This document shows, one piece after another, positions 62,225-64,000 of a stretch of DNA of 64,000 nt. Position 1 is the first letter of the stretch; the number at the start of each line of letters is the position of its first letter. The DNA is from MAG-121220-bin8 sp002700465. Its GTDB lineage: Bacteria > Bacteroidota > Bacteroidia > Flavobacteriales > Flavobacteriaceae. The DNA lies in NCBI GenBank assembly GCA_943789295.1, contig CALSTO010000003.1:1-64000 (forward strand), read 5' to 3'. The notes under the pieces are model-generated. The model made no database searches. It had not been told where the DNA came from and saw only the letters and a list, made by a program, of their open reading frames with translations. The position numbers were made by a program, and so were the translations under genes.

Positions 62225-64000
62225 ATGAAAAAACTTCAAAGAACATTGTCTTTGCCTGGTGCAATCGCTGTAAGTGTTGGCGGAATGCTTAGTGGGATTT
62301 TTGTTCTTCCTGGGCTTGCCGTTGGCATCACAGGGTCTTCTGTTTGGTTGGCTTTTCTGGTTTCTGCGTTGTGTATATTACCTGCTGTTTTGTCAAAATC
62401 TGAACTGGCTACATCAATGCCTAAATCTGGGGGGACATATGTTTATATCGAAAGAGCTTTTGGTCCATTGTTTGGAACAATTTCTGGTTTAGGGCTCTGG
62501 TTATCTTTACTGTTAAAAAGCGCTTTTTCACTTGTTGGGCTAAGCGCTTATTTATATGTCTTAATTGAGATCGACTCAAGCCTTACTAAAAGTATTGCCC
62601 TTTTCTCTCTTCTTCTTATTTTATTGTTGAATATTTTTGGTGTTAAAAAAGTTGAAAAAACCCAGCTTATTATAGTTAGTATTAGCGTTCTATCTTTAAT
62701 ATGTGTTGTTTTTTTTGGATTTGGATCTTTTGACGCCTCTCTTACAGAGCCTGTTTTTGCAAAGGAATCTTCCGGTTTTATAAGCGCTGTTGCTTTCTTG
62801 TATATTTCGTATGCAGGTGTTACAAAAGTTGCCGCTGTTGCTGGTGAGATTAAAAACCCTGAAAAAAACCTGCCTAAAACTATGTTGATTTCTTTGTTTT
62901 TAATCACGGTTGTTTATGTTTTGGTGGCAATTGTTTTAGTTGGAAACGTAGAGGCTTCTCTTTTGGTAAACGACATTAAGCCTATTTACACTTTATCTCA
63001 AAAATTAGGTGGCAACGCTTTTGGGTATGCTGCTGGTGTGGTTGGGGTTTTGACACTTCTTTCAATGGCTAACTCGGGGGTGCTTGCTTCTTCTAGGTTT
63101 CCTTTTGCAATGGCAAGAGACAAAATGTTGCCCGGGTTTCTGGGTTCAATAAGTGGGAAGTTTATGACTCCTGTTTATTCTATTATTGTGACTGCCCTTA
63201 TAATTGGTCTTGCTATAATATATTTAGATGTTGAAAAAATCGCAAAACTAGCTAGTGCTTTTAAAGTTTTAATGTTTATTTCGGTAAATCTTGCGGTGAT
63301 AGTTTTAAGAGAAACAAACGCTCAGTGGTACAACCCTTCTTACAGATCTCCTTTTTATCCGTATGTTCAAATTTTTGGTGTTCTTAGTGGTATTGTGTTG
63401 TTAGCTTATTTAGGTATTATGCCGCTACTATCAATACTTGGAGCTTTTGTTTTTGGGTTTGTAACTTTTTTCTTTTACGGAAGAAAAACCAACAGAAAGG
63501 GTGTTTTTTCAAACTACAAAGTCCTTTCTTTCTTGTTTAGAAGTGGCAAAGAGGGCGCTGAAGAGATAAAAACAGATTTAAACACAAACGAAGAAGAGGT
63601 TGTTAACACTAGTGCCGAAATAGTGGTTCCTTTGCTTGGGGACGAAACGTCTCCAGAAACACTAGTTGAAATTGCTTCCTCAATTAAAAACAATGTTAAG
63701 CTTAACGCTATCAATTTAATTGAAGCTCCTAATCAAACTTTTTTGGAAGCGGTCAACACCCATTCACCAAAATCTGAATCTATTAAAAGAAGAATCTTAA
63801 ACATTAAATCTCTTAAAAAAACTAATTTAACCTATGAAACCGTTTCGACTCACAACGTGTCTAATTCTATCGAAAACATAACGGGGCAAAGAAAATGTAA
63901 ATGGCTTGTTATGGGCTGGGAAGGAAGGGCTAGGTCTGGGATTTTGGTGGGGAATCCTATTGGCTGGCTTTTAAGAAATGTGAACTCTAGTTTTGCGCTG
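62225..64000 (+). CDS. APC-family amino acid permease with C-terminal USP-like domain (3' end outside window)
   Basis: At least 592 codons, open to the window edge. Starts MKKLQRTLSLPGAIAVSVGG; about twelve membrane helices, with the APC signature GGMLSGIFVLPGLA and SYAGVTKVAAVAGEIKNPEKN-like segment. After helix twelve (near residue 420) comes a soluble region (EEVVNTSAEIVVPLLGDETS, LIEAPNQTFLE) that fits a universal-stress-type domain. Probably a transporter of cationic or neutral amino acids. Confidence 0.85.
   Translation, partial: MKKLQRTLSLPGAIAVSVGGMLSGIFVLPGLAVGITGSSVWLAFLVSALCILPAVLSKSELATSMPKSGGTYVYIERAFGPLFGTISGLGLWLSLLLKSAFSLVGLSAYLYVLIEIDSSLTKSIALFSLLLILLLNIFGVKKVEKTQLIIVSISVLSLICVVFFGFGSFDASLTEPVFAKESSGFISAVAFLYISYAGVTKVAAVAGEIKNPEKNLPKTMLISLFLITVVYVLVAIVLVGNVEASLLVNDIKPIYTLSQKLGGNAFGYAAGVVGVLTLLSMANSGVLASSRFPFAMARDKMLPGFLGSISGKFMTPVYSIIVTALIIGLAIIYLDVEKIAKLASAFKVLMFISVNLAVIVLRETNAQWYNPSYRSPFYPYVQIFGVLSGIVLLAYLGIMPLLSILGAFVFGFVTFFFYGRKTNRKGVFSNYKVLSFLFRSGKEGAEEIKTDLNTNEEEVVNTSAEIVVPLLGDETSPETLVEIASSIKNNVKLNAINLIEAPNQTFLEAVNTHSPKSESIKRRILNIKSLKKTNLTYETVSTHNVSNSIENITGQRKCKWLVMGWEGRARSGILVGNPIGWLLRNVNSSFAL

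Overview
The window is AT-rich chromosomal DNA from a marine-type member of the Flavobacteriaceae (Bacteroidota). The evidence is the gliding lipoprotein gldH next to ricT, a complete-looking menaquinone cluster, the long flavobacterial form of amidophosphoribosyltransferase, many lipoproteins with a short lipobox, TAnnTTTG promoter boxes, and no clear Shine-Dalgarno sequences.

Left flank (1-14540): core genes plsC (cut by the window edge), recA, trhO, ricT, gldH and a PBP1A. Then follow hydrolases, two decayed genes, an M28 peptidase, a TIM-barrel protein and an NTF2-like lipoprotein. Accessory region (14541-25470): a tRNA with anticodon CAT is followed by about 10.8 kb bounded by a 24-bp direct repeat of the tRNA 3' end and its terminator. 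I read this as a genomic island. It has no recognisable integrase. It holds a split GIY-YIG/NUMOD endonuclease, a strongly structured probable RNA, a cysteine-rich micropeptide and a BspA-like lipoprotein. It then holds an array in which ten gene-sized units are separated by eleven imperfect direct repeats (core AAACCATAGGCATATCTTC). A twelfth, diverged copy lies outside the island. The repeats keep one orientation while the genes point either way, so the region looks like a gene-cassette array that is not a classical integron. On the minus strand the repeats read as the 3' end of a protein ending VAELKEEDMPMV-stop, with several synonymous differences between copies.

Right flank (25500-32500): another NTF2-like lipoprotein, a DoxX-like membrane protein, a frameshifted DUF4920 gene, a CotH/InlB-repeat lipoprotein, a second M28 peptidase and a Tat-exported Gfo/Idh/MocA oxidoreductase. 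Region 32527-40001 is the menaquinone operon ubiE/menG-menF-menD-menB-menA-menC-menE. After that come a hemolysin III-like protein, an NHL propeller protein, a SOUL protein, and an AddB-like/OmpA/AddA-like trio on the minus strand. Then sodB, the purine/sugar-kinase group (purF-like, pfkB, rnhA, purN), acpP-fabF, an IPExxxVDY protein, pyk, rbfA, a LolC/E-type permease, dusB, lepA and an APC permease cut by the right edge.

About ten genes are broken by frameshifts or stops. Some (menF, rnhA, the acyltransferase, the 11 kb hydrolase) break at or near homopolymers in otherwise well-kept genes and may be sequencing errors. Others (the decayed gene near 8 kb, the second BspA-like gene) look genuinely degraded.
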